Source: Candidatus Galloscillospira excrementavium (GTDB taxonomy: Bacteria; Bacillota; Clostridia; Oscillospirales; Oscillospiraceae). Taken from it: a DNA stretch of 6,703 nucleotides. The translations under genes were made by a program, and so were the position numbers. This document shows, one piece after another, positions 5,820 to 6,703 of this stretch. Each line of letters opens with the position of its first letter. Position 1 is the stretch's first letter. The notes under the pieces are model-generated. The model was not told the origin of the DNA and did not search any database. It saw only the letters and a program-made list of their open reading frames with translations. Where the stretch lies: NCBI GenBank assembly GCA_018711785.1, contig DVHW01000210.1:1-6703 (forward strand), read 5' to 3'.

Positions 5820-6703
5820 TCACACGATGGTGACGTACTGCTTGATGTCGTCCCGCATGGCCACCGCGGCCTGGTAGGCCGCCTCCTGGTAGTCCATGCC
5901 GTCCTTCCCCGTCTTCTGCCAGGCGCACATGATGCTGCGGGAGGCGTTGATGACGGCCCCGTGGCCCATGCGGTCGAAGGCGTACTGCACGTCCTCGGCG
6001 GTGCCCCCCTGGGCGCCGTAGCCCGGCACCAGGAAGAAGGTCTTTTCCAGCCGGCGGCGCAGCTCCCGCAGGTCGGAGGGGTAGGTGGCCCCCACCACGG
6101 CCCCGGCGCAGGTGTAGCCGTACTTGCCCTCGGTGCCCCGGCCCAGCCGCTCGGTCAGGTCGCCCATGACCTTGTAGACCACCCGGTCCCCGGCCACCAT
6201 GTCCTGGAGCTCTCCGGAGCTGGGGTTGGAGGTCTTGACCAGCACGAAGATGGCCTTGTCCCGGGCCCTGCACACCTCCAGGAAGGGGTTGATGGCGTCG
6301 GAGCCCATGTAGCCGTTGACGGTGGCGCAGTCGGCGTCAAAGACCGGCAGCTCCTGCTCCCCCACCCTGGTGGTGCCCAGCCAGCCGTCGGCATAGGCCT
6401 GGGCGGTGGAGCCGATATCCCCCCGCTTCACGTCAGCGATGACGTAGAGGCCCTTCTCCCTGGCGTAACGGATGGTCTTTTCCAGCATGGACAGGCCGGG
6501 CCAGCCCAGGCGCTCATAGTAGGCCGCCTGGGGCTTCACGGCGGGGACCACCTCGCACAGCGCGTCGATGAGGCCCTTGTTGAACTCCCAGATGGCGTCG
6601 GCCGCCCCCTTCAGGGTCTCGCCGAATTTTTCGTAAGAAGCCTTTCGGATGTGCTCCGGGACATACTCCGGCTTAGGGTCCAGCCCCGCCACGGTGGGGT
6701 TCT
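5820..6703 (-). CDS. pyrF: Orotidine 5'-phosphate decarboxylase, type 2 (5' end outside window)
   Basis: The enzyme decarboxylates OMP to UMP, the last step of the pathway. The frame is open to the window's right edge (AAC CCC ACC GTG GCG...), reading NPTVAGLDPKP. In the family this follows a short N-terminal helix, so the GTG at 6692 is an internal valine and roughly 15-20 residues are missing. The type 2 (long, about 270-310 residues) form is indicated by the length and sequence. Counting from that valine, AVKPQAAYYE (51-60) supplies a lysine, and ADVKRGDIGSTAQAYA (86-101) carries the Asp87-Lys89-Asp92 catalytic array. FVLVKTSNPSSGELQD and the phosphate-binding PGYGAQGG complete the active site. 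It is the first visible gene of the pyrF-pyrK-pyrD run. The operon promoter and any regulatory leader lie beyond the window or upstream genes. Confidence 0.95.
   Translation of the reverse strand, partial: NPTVAGLDPKPEYVPEHIRKASYEKFGETLKGAADAIWEFNKGLIDALCEVVPAVKPQAAYYERLGWPGLSMLEKTIRYAREKGLYVIADVKRGDIGSTAQAYADGWLGTTRVGEQELPVFDADCATVNGYMGSDAINPFLEVCRARDKAIFVLVKTSNPSSGELQDMVAGDRVVYKVMGDLTERLGRGTEGKYGYTCAGAVVGATYPSDLRELRRRLEKTFFLVPGYGAQGGTAEDVQYAFDRMGHGAVINASRSIMCAWQKTGKDGMDYQEAAYQAAVAMRDDIKQYVTIV

Noticed and set aside
6690..6692. GTG as the pyrF start codon
   Set aside because: The frame stays open upstream to the window edge and reads NPTVAGLDPK, an internal conserved segment of type 2 OMP decarboxylases. 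The true start is outside the window.
1..6703. Mobile elements, CRISPR array, tRNA or rRNA genes, defence genes
   Set aside because: No regularly spaced repeats, cloverleaf-like sequences, rRNA segments or transposase/integrase motifs were seen on either strand. All long frames with sensible motifs are accounted for by housekeeping or unknown core-like genes.

Overview
The window looks like chromosomal core sequence from a high-GC Gram-positive anaerobe. The best guess is Clostridia, Oscillospiraceae-like (Flavonifractor/Lawsonibacter type). The reasons are a PyrK-coupled class 1B dihydroorotate dehydrogenase, strong AGGAGG-type ribosome binding sites, an AckA tail of Firmicutes type and a very GC-rich base composition. 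The taxon is an inference from gene content, not a measured placement. I see no phage, transposase, integrase, CRISPR or toxin genes.

Layout: bases 1-147 (+) are the last 48 codons of acetate kinase (ackA), followed by a strong intrinsic terminator. Everything else is on the minus strand. In the order of transcription, from the right edge leftwards, it is: pyrF (5' end beyond the window), pyrK, pyrD, a 110-residue protein resembling the DUF6054 group, a histidine-phosphatase/GNAT two-domain protein, a 280-bp hairpin-rich intergenic region, and a YgiQ-type radical SAM protein. The last gene converges on ackA.

The five genes from pyrF to the phosphatase/GNAT protein are separated by 12-23 bp or overlap by 8 bp, so they are probably one transcript. 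pyrF, pyrK and pyrD encode late steps of UMP synthesis: dihydroorotate oxidation by the PyrD-PyrK complex, and OMP decarboxylation. pyrE, which joins these two steps, is not in the window. The two downstream genes are not pyrimidine genes by family, so their link to the pathway is positional only.

The points most worth a second look are the HisPhos-GNAT fusion carried at the end of a pyr operon, the run of five stem-loops between it and ygiQ, and the ackA terminator, whose T-rich tail is also the lysine-coding 3' end of ygiQ. I did not find a clear new multi-gene system. The window is mostly ordinary housekeeping DNA with a few oddities.
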